64,000 nucleotides of DNA from Planctomycetota bacterium (GTDB lineage: Bacteria > Planctomycetota > UBA1135 > GCA-002748355). The notes beneath the pieces are model-generated. The model saw only the letters and a program-made list of their open reading frames with translations. It made no database searches and had not been told where the DNA came from. How positions within the stretch are numbered: position 1 is the first letter of the stretch; each line of letters begins with the position of its first letter. The stretch lies in contig PDSF01000028.1 of the NCBI GenBank assembly GCA_002748355.1, positions 62,001-126,000 of the forward strand. The letters run 5' to 3'. Of the stretch, positions 45,119 to 55,722 are shown piece by piece. A program made the translations under genes and the position numbers.

Positions 45119-45915
45119 GAGCGCCGAGCCCCGACCTGGAAGTGGCTGGCGAGCCCGAACCAATGGGGAAGTCCGTGCACCTTCTCCTCGGCTTCCAGCA
45201 GGCGTCGCCGTTGTTTTGGGTCTTCGAGCCAGCCCTCGTTTTGGCGCTGGACCAGGCAGGTTTTGGCGATGCGCGAGAGGGGTTCGAAACCGGCTTTGAC
45301 CAGGAGCTTCTCCAACTCTTCGGGGTCGAACATCTTCATGCCGAAGCTCTCGTCGCTGCGCTGCGCCTGCCACTTGCTGCGCCCGCTGCGCAAGAGTTCC
45401 AGCATCTCGTCCGGGCGCTTGCGCTCGGAGAGGGATCGGACGCCGGCCACTCGGCTGTCTACCGAGAGCACCAGCCCGCCCCCGGGCTTGAGGATGCGGC
45501 GGCATTCGCGCAGTCCCTGCTTGGGGTCCTTGCAGAAGGAGAGCGGGTCGCCTTGGCCGGTGGCGAAGTGAATCAGCTCGTCCTCGATTTCGCTCATGTC
45601 CTCGAGCCCGGCCTGGACGAAGCGCAACTGCCGGCCGCGGCTGCCTTCTGCTTCGACCTTGGCTCGGGCCTTTTCCAGCATTGCGCCGCTGGGGTCCAAG
45701 AAGATGACGTCGAAGCCCGCCTTGAGCAGCTTGCGCCCGAAGTAGCCGGTTCCGCAGCCGAGATCGGCGGCCCAGGCCGGCCGCTTCTCTGGGAGGAAGC
45801 GGGCGAGGTGCCGCCAGGAGAGGTCGCGGTAGAAGCGCCAGTACGGGCGGTCGTACATTGCGTCATAGCGCCCGGCGACGCGGTCGTGATAACGGCGATT
45901 CTTGCGTTCAACCAT
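45115..45915 (-). CDS. Class I SAM-dependent methyltransferase
   Basis: A 266-residue protein with motif I ADLGCGTGYFGRKLL, an acidic motif II (FLDPSGAMLEKA) and ILKPGGGLVLSVDS as the motif III region. This is a Methyltransf_11-type fold. The substrate cannot be named. The ATG at 45915 (MVERKNRRYHDRVAGRYDAM) is chosen because YDAMYD is the usual N-terminal signature; 45954 is an alternative. It is coupled to the MATE transporter, so the pair might modify and export one metabolite. Confidence 0.82.
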   Translation of the reverse strand: MVERKNRRYHDRVAGRYDAMYDRPYWRFYRDLSWRHLARFLPEKRPAWAADLGCGTGYFGRKLLKAGFDVIFLDPSGAMLEKARAKVEAEGSRGRQLRFVQAGLEDMSEIEDELIHFATGQGDPLSFCKDPKQGLRECRRILKPGGGLVLSVDSRVAGVRSLSERKRPDEMLELLRSGRSKWQAQRSDESFGMKMFDPEELEKLLVKAGFEPLSRIAKTCLVQRQNEGWLEDPKQRRRLLEAEEKVHGLPHWFGLASHFQVGARRS

Positions 45916-46018
45916 GCTTGTGTGGGTTGTAGCGGCGCCGGGCCACCGCGTCACCCGCGCGCAAGAAAGCCCGGCCGCTGGCGTCGAAGCTCCGGCACTG
46001 CGCTGGAGCCCCGAGCAT

Positions 46019-46036
46019 GGGCACGGTAGCGTGCCC
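46019..46036. promoter_or_regulatory. Hairpin GGGCACG-GTAG-CGTGCCC upstream of the TPR lipoprotein
   Basis: A perfect 7-bp stem with a 4-nt loop lies 35 bp before the ATG at 46072, in the divergent region with the methyltransferase. It could be a 5'-UTR structure or an operator. No T-run follows. Confidence 0.4.
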
Positions 46037-46071
46037 CCTCGCGCCCGCTTTCGCTCGGAGCCAATGCCTCG

Positions 46072-47367
46072 ATGAAGCCAGACTTGCCGACCGACCGCTC
46101 AGCCTCGACCCCGAACCGCCTGCTCCGTAGCCTGCCGCTGCTCTTGGCTAGCCTCGCGGCCTGTAGTGCCCCGCCCAGCGGTGGCCATGTCCAAGATGCG
46201 CTCTTCGAGCTGGATGGGGCCAACTATGCTCGGGCCTACTTCGAGGTGCAGCGTGCCCTGGCCCTAGATCCGGATTCACCGGATCTACAGAAGCTCGGGA
46301 AGCACACCCGCATCTTGGCCCTGCTCGATCAGGCCCGGAGCCTGGTCTTTGAGGACAAAGAGGAGCGGGCCTTGGCGGTGTTGGCGCAGGTTCGAGTCCT
46401 CGATCCGGAGAATCCCAGCGCCACTCGCTGGGTAGCGAAGGCGCGCACGCAGCTGGGCAAAAAGAAAGTCGTCGAAGGCGAGGAGGCCCTGGGCTCGGGC
46501 AAGCTCGACGAGGCCTTGGTGCGCTTCCGCGAGGCGCTGGAGCTGGTCCCGGGCAACCAGGCGGCGATCAGAGGCTATCGCGATGTGGGGCGGGTCTTCG
46601 GTGAGCGGCGGGAGCGGGCCGAGTTGCGCTACCGGATGGCGCTGCGGGCAAAGCTCGACGGCAACTGGCAGCGGGCCTTGCACCATGCGGCGATTGCGAT
46701 GGCCGAAGATCCCACCCGCGAGGATGCTCGCGCGTTGGTCGCCAGCGGCGAGCGTCAGCGTGCCGATGCGGCGCGCCTTGCGGCCGGATATTTCGAAGAG
46801 CACCAGGACTTCGCGGCGGCCGCGCGTGGCTATATGGAGGCGCTTGAGCTTGGGCGCCCTCTGGCGAGGCCTTGGGTTGCGGAGCTAGAGACTCGCTTGC
46901 AGCACATGCGTCGCGAAGCCGAAGCGGAGCAGCTGCTCGAGCGCTTCGATGTCGAGCTTGCGGCTGGGCGCTTCCGCGAGGCCGCCAAGGCCCTAGCCGA
47001 GGCCGAAAAACTGTCGCTCTTGCAGAAGCCGCGCATCAACGACGCCCGGCTCGGTTTGATTGCGGGGCAGCGGCTGCAGCGTGTCGAGGATGCGCGTTTG
47101 CTCGAAGTGGATCATCGCTTTGAGGATGCTCTCGAGATCTACCGCGAGCTACTGAAAGAACGCAGCGATGAGCGGATCGCCATCCGGATCGCCCGCATCG
47201 AGGATTTGCTGGAGACCTGCGCCGAGCTCGTGGCTCAGGCCGAGAAACAGGTCAAGGCCGGCGAAGAGCAGCGGGGAATCGAAACGCTCAAACAGGCCTT
47301 GGCGCTGTATCGGCGCTATGAGCCCGCAAAGAGCATGCTCGTAGAGCTCCAATCTCCCGGCCGCTGA
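46072..47367 (+). CDS. TPR-repeat lipoprotein
   Basis: This 431-residue protein has a signal with lipobox LAAC (Cys31) and then about eight tetratricopeptide-like repeats. Examples are GANYARAYFEVQRALALDP, GKLDEALVRFREALELVP and HRFEDALEIYRELLKE. It is probably an envelope scaffold. No enzymatic motif is present. The hyuB-like gene starts 20 bp downstream. Confidence 0.85.
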   Translation: MKPDLPTDRSASTPNRLLRSLPLLLASLAACSAPPSGGHVQDALFELDGANYARAYFEVQRALALDPDSPDLQKLGKHTRILALLDQARSLVFEDKEERALAVLAQVRVLDPENPSATRWVAKARTQLGKKKVVEGEEALGSGKLDEALVRFREALELVPGNQAAIRGYRDVGRVFGERRERAELRYRMALRAKLDGNWQRALHHAAIAMAEDPTREDARALVASGERQRADAARLAAGYFEEHQDFAAAARGYMEALELGRPLARPWVAELETRLQHMRREAEAEQLLERFDVELAAGRFREAAKALAEAEKLSLLQKPRINDARLGLIAGQRLQRVEDARLLEVDHRFEDALEIYRELLKERSDERIAIRIARIEDLLETCAELVAQAEKQVKAGEEQRGIETLKQALALYRRYEPAKSMLVELQSPGR

Positions 47368-47387
47368 TCCAGGCGCGAGCTTGCTCC

Positions 47388-48962
47388 ATGTTCGATCCCG
47401 TTCGCCTGCGCGTCTTTCATGAACTCTTTGCCGCGCTCTGTGAGGAGTGCGGGGAGTTGCTGAGGAGCACCGCGCCCTCGGTCAACATCCGCGAGCGGCT
47501 GGATTATTCCTGCGCTCTCTTTGACCCCGACGCCAAGTTGATTGCGCAGGCGGCGCACATCCCGGTGCACCTGGGCTCGGCCGAGCTCTCGGTCCGCGCG
47601 GCCCAGGAGAGCTGCTCCGATTGGCAGGCGGGCGACGCTGTCTTGCTCAACGATCCCTATGCCGGCGGCACGCATCTGCCGGATCTGACCCTGGTGTCTC
47701 CGGTCTTTGCGCCGGGAGCCGAACGCCCGCACTTCGTGGTCAATCGGGCGCATCATTCGGACATCGGCGGTTCGGAGCCCGGTTCCATGGCTCCGGCGCG
47801 GGATGTCCTGGGGGAGGGGCTGCGCATCCCGCCGATTCGATTGCTGCGCGCTGGCAACTTGGATGAGGGGCTCCTCTCCTTGCTGCTGGCCAATACGCGT
47901 TCGCCGGCGGAGCGGCGCGGCGATCTGATGGCCCAGATCGAGAGCAATACCTATGGCGCTCGCCGCCTCGAAGAGCTTTGGCAGCGATACGGTGCCAAGC
48001 AGATTCGGCAGGCGGCTGAGGCGCTGGCGGAATACAGCGGGCGCATCCTTCGCAAGCGTCTGCGCTCTCTGAAGACCGGCCGTTTTGCCGCCGAGGCTGC
48101 CCTCGAAGGAGATGGGGTGCAGGCCGAAGATCTGCTGCTGCGCCTGGAGCTCCAGGTTCGCCGCGATGGCAAGCTCTGCTTCGACTTCAGCGGCAGCGAT
48201 GACCAGGGGCCTGGGAGCCTCAATGCCAACCCGGCCATCGTTCGTGCTGCGGTGCTGTACTGCCTGCGCTGCTTGGTCAGCGATGATGTGCCGACCAATG
48301 CCGGTTTGGCCGAGGGACTGGAGCTGCGTTTGCGCCCTGGCAGCCTCCTCGATCCACGTTTCCCAGCGGCGGTTGCCGGCGGCAACGTGGAGACCTCGCA
48401 GCGTCTCGTTGATCTCTGTTTCCGCGCCTTGGGGGCAGCGGGTGCCGAGGTGCCGGCCGAGAGCGCTGGCACCATGAACAACCTGAGCTTCGGTGGCAGC
48501 TTCCCGCCGGGGCATCCGGCGGCGGGAACGAGCTTCGCCTTCTACGAGACGATAGGCGGTGGAGCTGGGGCCTCTGCGGGCTGCGATGGGGCCTCGGGCA
48601 TCCAGACCCATATGACCAATACCCGCAACACCAGCGTCGAGGAACTCGAGCATCTGTTCCCGGTGACGGTTACTCGCTACAGCTTGCGTAGGCGCAGTGG
48701 CGGGCGCGGGGCGCAGAGCGGCGGCGACGGCATCGTCAAGGAGCTGCGGGCGGAGTTGCCGCTTCGCATCAGCCTGCTCTGCGAGCGTCGCCGTTATCCG
48801 CCACGCGGTGCCAAGGGCGGCGCCGACGGCAAGTGCGGGCGGCAGCATGTGCTGCGTTTGGGCCGCTTCCGGGCGGCACCCGCGAAGGGCAGCCTGCAGC
48901 TGGCCGAAGGCGAGCGCCTGCGCATCGAGACTCCGAGCGGTGGAGGCTACGGAGCGCGTTGA
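47388..48962 (+). CDS. Hydantoinase B/oxoprolinase-type protein (HyuB)
   Basis: A 524-residue protein matching the HyuB half of 5-oxoprolinase and N-methylhydantoinase. The first part has DYSCALFDPDAKLIAQAAHIPVHLG and LNDPYAGGTHLPDLTLV. The middle has FDFSGSDDQGPGSLNANPAI, and later come GGNVETSQR and GGAGASAGCDGASGIQTHMTNTRNT. These enzymes hydrolyse cyclic amides with ATP, using a HyuA partner. No hyuA is in the window, so it may act alone or with a distant partner. Confidence 0.88.
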   Translation: MFDPVRLRVFHELFAALCEECGELLRSTAPSVNIRERLDYSCALFDPDAKLIAQAAHIPVHLGSAELSVRAAQESCSDWQAGDAVLLNDPYAGGTHLPDLTLVSPVFAPGAERPHFVVNRAHHSDIGGSEPGSMAPARDVLGEGLRIPPIRLLRAGNLDEGLLSLLLANTRSPAERRGDLMAQIESNTYGARRLEELWQRYGAKQIRQAAEALAEYSGRILRKRLRSLKTGRFAAEAALEGDGVQAEDLLLRLELQVRRDGKLCFDFSGSDDQGPGSLNANPAIVRAAVLYCLRCLVSDDVPTNAGLAEGLELRLRPGSLLDPRFPAAVAGGNVETSQRLVDLCFRALGAAGAEVPAESAGTMNNLSFGGSFPPGHPAAGTSFAFYETIGGGAGASAGCDGASGIQTHMTNTRNTSVEELEHLFPVTVTRYSLRRRSGGRGAQSGGDGIVKELRAELPLRISLLCERRRYPPRGAKGGADGKCGRQHVLRLGRFRAAPAKGSLQLAEGERLRIETPSGGGYGAR

Positions 48963-49050
48963 AGGAGCCTGTTTGGTAGGAGCCTGGGGGACGAGCCTAG
49001 CTCAGCTGCGACTCCGTTAACTGCGACCCGGTTATCTGTTATCTGCGATA
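48963..49050. repeat. Two families of 15-bp repeats between convergent genes
   Basis: AGGAGCCTGTTTGGT (48963-48977) and AGGAGCCTGGGGGAC (48978-48992), plus a third GAGCCT copy, follow the hyuB stop. CTGCGACTCCGTTAA (49006-49020) and CTGCGACCCGGTTAT (49021-49035) then run into CTGTTATCTGCGATA at the stop of the small minus gene. The gap is almost entirely repeat. Confidence 0.8.
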
Positions 49051-49293
49051 CGGCGGGCGGTCCTTTTTCGGGTTGCCGCCGCTCTGCAGGCCGGGCTCTT
49101 CGACGATCTCGATATAGCTGCCGTCGACCCGCTCGTGGACTCGGACGACCTTGTAGATCTTGGCGTCCTCGGCCCCGACAGGATGTTCGAAGCGTTGATC
49201 GAAGACTAGGCGCTCCCAGGGGAGATCCCATTCCTGGAATTCTCCGGCGCTGTCGTGTGGCTTCTCGAGAACGTAGACGTGGAACTTGGGCAT
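49039..49293 (-). CDS. Small acidic protein of unknown function
   Basis: An 84-residue protein with a predicted beta-strand N-terminus (PKFHVYVLEKP) and EDAKIYKVVRVHERVDGSYIEIV. It is soluble, and I cannot assign a family. Its stop codon lies within a 15-bp repeat array. It follows the 412-residue unknown on the same strand, with a 44-bp gap. Confidence 0.6.
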   Translation of the reverse strand: MPKFHVYVLEKPHDSAGEFQEWDLPWERLVFDQRFEHPVGAEDAKIYKVVRVHERVDGSYIEIVEEPGLQSGGNPKKDRPPYRR

Positions 49294-49337
49294 GACGCTG
49301 CTGACCTCGGCCGGGGAGTCTCGGTGTTCCTGGTGGT

Positions 49338-50576
49338 CTAGTCAATGTTTGCGAGTAGGCGGCGGATGTTCCGGCTGAGCACGGGCGAGGCCTGCTGCCA
49401 ATGACAGCAGGGGGAACGCAGCTGGGCAATGTGCCGCCTCGTTCGTTCGCACCAGCCCAAGCGGCGACTTAGCAGGCTGAGATTGAGGAGGAGCAGGGGG
49501 TCGCGGCTGCGGCGTTCCATGCGCTGCAACGCCCGGTAGGCCGCTCCTGGACGCCCGATCGCCACCAGGCAGCGGGCGAGGGCCAAGGCGAAGCGCAGCT
49601 CCCGTGAGCGGCGCTGCCCGGCGTCTTGGCCGCTGCGCATGGGGGCGGGGATGCGCATCAGGCTGCGTACGGCGGCGCTCGCTAGCCCGCGTTCGAGCAG
49701 GAGGTAGCAGCGGCTGATCGCCAGACGGAAGCTGTCGGCACCGAGCTTTGCTGCGCAGTCGTAAAGCTCGTCGAGAAAGTCAGCGTCCAGGTGCTGGGCC
49801 TTTTGCGCTGCCAGGGCACGGAGTCGGCGGCGTAGGCGCACCACTGGGCCATCGCGGGGTTCCGGCTCAGGGGAGGCGCCGATGCGCGCTAGGATCCGCT
49901 CTAGACGTCTGAGAGGATCCTCTTGGTCAGGGACGCCGGGCAGGAGGTTGGTGGAGTCGCGCTCACAGAGGAGTTCCAGGGTGTGCAGGGCGGCATCGCG
50001 TAGCCGGTTGCGCCAGAACTGGGCGTAGCGGGGTCCTCGCCCCAAGCGTGCGGCCTCTTCTCGCAGGCTGTGCCCCAGTTTCCAGCGCTCTGCGCCGAGA
50101 GCCGAGCTGAGGCGCCCGAGGTGAAGCGTGCCATTGCGCTTGCGCAGCTCTGGGTCTTCGAGCAGCTCGCTCGGGACCGCGCTCAGCTTGGGGGGGAGAG
50201 TCTCGGCTTCGCTGAGAGTCTGGCGCCTAGCGAGTAGGCCTTCGAGAGAGAGCGGCAGCCGCGAGCCGAGCTGCTTGCTCTCCAGACGCGTTCGGCGCCG
50301 GAGCCGGAGTTGGGCTCGTTGGACGCGGCGCAGGCCAGCGCCTGGCCGCGCCTCTGGCTCGCGGCCTTCGGCCAGCAGCTCGCCGACACATTCGTGCAGG
50401 ATTTCGCAGCGATGCTCAGGGTGGTCCTCCTCGGTGGCGAGTAGATGCCGACGCCGCAGTTGGATCAGAGCCGGGGCGAACTCTTGAGCCAGGCGTTCAA
50501 GGGCGCGGCGTACCGGACTGCCCTCGGCATAGCTCGCTAGCGTCGTTTCGATGATCTCCCGCTCCGGCCCCCTCAT
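49338..50576 (-). CDS. Arg/Leu-rich protein of unknown function
   Basis: A 412-residue soluble helical protein very rich in Arg and Leu. The C-terminal half (about 230-412) has repeated helix pairs, such as SFRLAISRCYLLLERG and ALARCLVAIGRPGAAYRALQRM, that resemble TPR repeats. There is no signal or membrane segment. The start (MRGPEREIIETTLASYAEGS) is the only ATG near the first helices. No function can be inferred. Confidence 0.6.
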   Translation of the reverse strand: MRGPEREIIETTLASYAEGSPVRRALERLAQEFAPALIQLRRRHLLATEEDHPEHRCEILHECVGELLAEGREPEARPGAGLRRVQRAQLRLRRRTRLESKQLGSRLPLSLEGLLARRQTLSEAETLPPKLSAVPSELLEDPELRKRNGTLHLGRLSSALGAERWKLGHSLREEAARLGRGPRYAQFWRNRLRDAALHTLELLCERDSTNLLPGVPDQEDPLRRLERILARIGASPEPEPRDGPVVRLRRRLRALAAQKAQHLDADFLDELYDCAAKLGADSFRLAISRCYLLLERGLASAAVRSLMRIPAPMRSGQDAGQRRSRELRFALALARCLVAIGRPGAAYRALQRMERRSRDPLLLLNLSLLSRRLGWCERTRRHIAQLRSPCCHWQQASPVLSRNIRRLLANID

Positions 50577-50624
50577 GAGGACCGTGTATACGCTTATGCG
50601 TAACTAGGTGCAAGCGCCTTCCCT

Positions 50625-50644
50625 TAGCTCTTGGTAGCTCTTGG
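50625..50644. repeat. 10-bp direct duplication upstream of purA
   Basis: TAGCTCTTGG occurs in tandem at 50625-50634 and 50635-50644, in the divergent gap between the 412-residue unknown and purA. Confidence 0.85.
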
Positions 50645-50672
50645 TGAGACTGCCAGGCGGAGCTGCTAGACT
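50641..50672 (+). promoter_or_regulatory. Weak candidate promoter for purA
   Basis: TTGGTG (50641-50646) and TAGACT (50667-50672) are 20 bp apart, too far for a good sigma-70 promoter. TAGACT within TGCTAGACT is repeated upstream of the sigma gene at 55368. Confidence 0.3.
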
Positions 50673-50739
50673 GCCGCGCTTTTCTGCACCGGGATACCCT
50701 GGTGCGGAGGCCTGCTGCTTCGCAGCGATACGCCAATAG

Positions 50740-52843
<2,104 letters not shown>

Positions 52844-52847
<4 letters not shown>

Positions 52848-53767
52848 GCGGCGACCCGGCCCCTGACAAGGGCAGCCCGAAAGCGGGCATGGAGGAGGAG
52901 GGCCAGGCGAAGTCGCCGAAGAAGCGCTCCGAGCTTCGGACCCGATTGACCATCGGCCCTTTGCTGATCCTCCTCATCGCTGGGATCTACACCCTCGACC
53001 TGGGGCAGACCGAAGGCTACCTCTCTGCCGCTGTGCTGGGGCTCCTGGCTCTGGTCGGCATGCTTGAGTACGTGACGATGATGCGCAGGGCCAAGCTGCC
53101 CATTGCCCGCAGCATCTCCTTGCTGGCAGCCGTCGCCTTGCACGCGATGCCGTTCTTCTACGCGTCGTGGGAGAAGCTCGACATCGAGCTCTACGCGCCG
53201 GTGCTCCTGACCGTGCTCCTGACCTTCGTGATGTCCTTGCGTGCCTTGCTGCGCTCGCGCATGGAGAAGGGGCTCGAAGAGATGGGCGCGACGCTGATGG
53301 GCTTCCTCCTTGTCGCCTGGCCGATGTACTTCGCCCAGGGCCTGGCGCTGCGTAGCTTGCCGGCCTTGATCTGGCTGATCATCGTTAGCAAGTCTGGCGA
53401 CATCGGAGGCTACGGCCTCGGTGTTGCCATCGGCCGCCACAAGTTGATCCCGCACGTCAGCCCCGGCAAGTCGATCGAGGGGTCCATTGGTAGCTTGTTG
53501 ATGTCGCTTGGAGTCGGACTGCTGACCTACCCGCTCCTGCTCGTCGAGGTTATGCCACTGTCCTCGTGGGTGCTTGTCGCTCTGCTGAGCCTCTTGATCA
53601 ACCTCATGACTCAGGCTGGAGATCTGGTCGAGTCGGTGCTCAAGCGGCGCTGCAAGGTCAAAGACAGCTCGACCCTGCTGCCTGCCCATGGCGGCGTCCT
53701 CGACCTCGTCGACTCTCTGCTCTTCTCGGTGCCGACCTTTTTCTTCGTTCTCGTACGGATGACATGA
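52844..53767 (+). CDS. cdsA: Phosphatidate cytidylyltransferase
   Basis: CdsA makes CDP-diacylglycerol for all membrane phospholipids. The 307-residue protein has about eight membrane segments after a charged 30-residue N-terminus. The family signature is AGDLVESVLKRR followed by KDSSTLLPAHGGVLDLVDS. It follows uppS with an ATGA overlap, the usual uppS-cdsA pairing. The typical next gene dxr is absent. Confidence 0.94.
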
Positions 53768-53774
53768 AGCTGCG

Positions 53775-54836
53775 ATGACTGCCGAACTCAGGTTGCAGAA
53801 CACCGAAGAGCTGCGGGTGCTGCTCGGACCTTTGGACCGGACCGCCAAACTCTTGGGGCGTGCCTTCGGCGTGACCCTCGTTCACCGCGGGGATCTGCTC
53901 AAGGTGCTTGGCGAAGGTGATGGCGTCTCGGATGCGCATCAGATTCTGGAGAAGGCGCTCAAGAAGCTACGCAAGGGCTACCCGGTGACCCATGCCGAGG
54001 TCGAACGTTGGATCCTGCAGCGGCAGGGTGGCGACGACGGGGATCCGCAAGTGGCGAAGCCTAGGGCCAAGCGTGGCATCGCCCACGCTGCCGTTCACGC
54101 TCCCGAAAAGGAGCGAGCTGCGGGCGACGCCAAGAAGAAGCTGGCGCGGGTCAAGGCCAAGACCATCGGACAGCAAGGCTATCTCGATGCGCTGGAGCGC
54201 AGCCCGATTGTCTTCGGTGTCGGCCCCGCTGGCACTGGTAAGACCTTCCTCGCGGTTGCCGCTGGAGTGCAGGCGCTGCGCGATGGACTGGTCAAGCGAC
54301 TCGTGCTCACACGTCCAGCCGTAGAGGCTGGCGAGCGACTGGGCTTTTTGCCCGGCGACTTGGAAGCGAAGGTGCATCCGTACTTGCGGCCGCTCTATGA
54401 CTCGATCGAGAACCTGCTCGAGCCCAATGTTCTGCGCCGTTACCTCGAGAACGACCTGATCGAAGTTTGTCCGCTTGCCTACATGCGCGGGCGCACCCTC
54501 AACCACAGCTTCATCATTCTCGATGAGGCGCAGAACACGACGATTCCACAGATGCGCATGTTCCTTACCCGCATGGGCATGGATAGCCGCATTGTCGTGA
54601 CCGGTGATCCGACTCAGGTCGATCTCGCGCGCAACGAGCCTTCCGGCCTCGTGGACGCGGTGCAGCGGCTGGCTTCGATCAACGGGCTTGAGATCATCAA
54701 GCTGGGCAAGGAGGACATCGTTCGCCATCCGATCGTGCAGGCCATCGTCGATGTCTACGAGAGCACGCAGACGCGTATGCCTTCACCAGAGGACCGCAGC
54801 GCCCACCCGGTCAAGGACAAGAAGCGCCGCGGATGA
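53775..54836 (+). CDS. phoH: PhoH-like ATPase
   Basis: A 353-residue protein. After an N-terminal KH-like region, it has Walker [12 protein letters not shown] (about residue 155), [16 protein letters not shown], and Walker [33 protein letters not shown] completes the PhoH motifs. PhoH proteins are ATPases or RNA helicases paired with YbeY in ribosome quality control. It starts 7 bp after cdsA and overlaps ybeY by 4 bp. Confidence 0.95.
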   Translation: MTAELRLQNTEELRVLLGPLDRTAKLLGRAFGVTLVHRGDLLKVLGEGDGVSDAHQILEKALKKLRKGYPVTHAEVERWILQRQGGDDGDPQVAKPRAKRGIAHAAVHAPEKERAAGDAKKKLARVKAKTIGQQGYLDALERSPIVFGVGPAGTGKTFLAVAAGVQALRDGLVKRLVLTRPAVEAGERLGFLPGDLEAKVHPYLRPLYDSIENLLEPNVLRRYLENDLIEVCPLAYMRGRTLNHSFIILDEAQNTTIPQMRMFLTRMGMDSRIVVTGDPTQVDLARNEPSGLVDAVQRLASINGLEIIKLGKEDIVRHPIVQAIVDVYESTQTRMPSPEDRSAHPVKDKKRRG

Positions 54837-55315
54837 GCGAAGCGAACGCCAAGCTTGCGGTTCGGGTCGCCGAAGGATTGAGCTTTGAAGCTGAGCTCGG
54901 CTCTGACCCGGAGGGATTCTGCCAGCCTGTGCTCGCCGAGCTCTGGGCCCAGCAGCAGCGTGAATTAGCACTGTCGATCTACTTCGCTACCGATGTGGAG
55001 ATCGCGGAGATTCATGGCTCTTGGCTTGGCGACCCTTCTGCAACCGATGTCATCAGTTTTCCGCTGCGAGAGGATGCTCACAGCGTCGCTGCCTTCGATG
55101 GCGAACTCATTGTTGGCTACGAACACGCGCGTCGCGTGTCTTCGCAGTTAAACGGCGCCTTTGCTAGCGAGCTCGCCCTCTATGTCGTGCACGGCGCTTT
55201 GCACCTACTTGGCTACGACGATCATTGCGAAGAGGATCTACTCGCGATGAAAGCAGCGGAGCAAAGCGTGTTGTCGGCACTCGGATACGCGGTGCCTGAT
55301 CGCTACGAGTCGTAA
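54833..55315 (+). CDS. ybeY: Endoribonuclease YbeY
   Basis: YbeY is a zinc endoribonuclease for 16S rRNA 3'-end maturation and 70S quality control. The 160-residue protein has the zinc motif HGALHLLGYDDH (H-x3-H-x5-H) near residue 120 and SATDVISFPL before it. It overlaps the phoH end, the common phoH-ybeY order. No CBS/CorC or era gene follows. Confidence 0.95.
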   Translation: MSEANAKLAVRVAEGLSFEAELGSDPEGFCQPVLAELWAQQQRELALSIYFATDVEIAEIHGSWLGDPSATDVISFPLREDAHSVAAFDGELIVGYEHARRVSSQLNGAFASELALYVVHGALHLLGYDDHCEEDLLAMKAAEQSVLSALGYAVPDRYES

Positions 55316-55722
55316 GTTCTCGTTGTTTTTTGCCGACGACTCTTTCCTTCGTGGCTTCGCTGCTTGCTAGACTCTCGGCAAGTCGGAATGGGAATGTAGC
55401 TTCGCCAGTCGAAACGCATTGCCTGACCGACCCACTAGCAGGGCTCTTACCAACTCACGTTGCGATAGCTCGCGGGCTTCGACGCTGTGTCGTTGTCGTT
55501 GTTCGCAGTGTCTTGGGATTCAGTGTCTTGGGATTCAGTGTCTTGGGTTCTCGTGGGAGAAGTGAGACGGTCTGCTAGCAGGGGAGACAAGAAGCACGTT
55601 GCTTCATGCTGACGCGAGTCTGTAGGGCCAAAAGGTGAGCCTGCGGTCGTCGGGCAAGAAGTGCTGCTTCGCAACGGGGTGGGCGTTCGCGGAAGTGGAC
55701 GACTTGCCAGGAAGCGAGCGTT
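55316..55722. other. 407-bp intergenic region before the sigma factor gene
   Basis: It holds a 15-bp repeat array (55506-55550), a TGCTAGACT -10-like box (TAGACT 55368-55373) and a Shine-Dalgarno AGGAAG at 55709-55714, eight bases before the sigma ATG. No open reading frame or structured RNA was recognised. Its base composition appears less G+C-rich than the flanking genes. Confidence 0.6.
55506..55550. repeat. 15-bp tandem repeat, three copies, upstream of the sigma gene
   Basis: CAGTGTCTTGGGATT occurs at 55506-55520 and 55521-55535, then CAGTGTCTTGGGTTC at 55536-55550. It lies about 170 bp before the ATG. Confidence 0.93.

Noticed and set aside
47316..48848. A 510-codon open frame antisense to the HyuB gene
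   Set aside because: The plus strand encodes a clear HyuB family protein; the antisense product is low complexity and Arg/Gln/Ala-rich.
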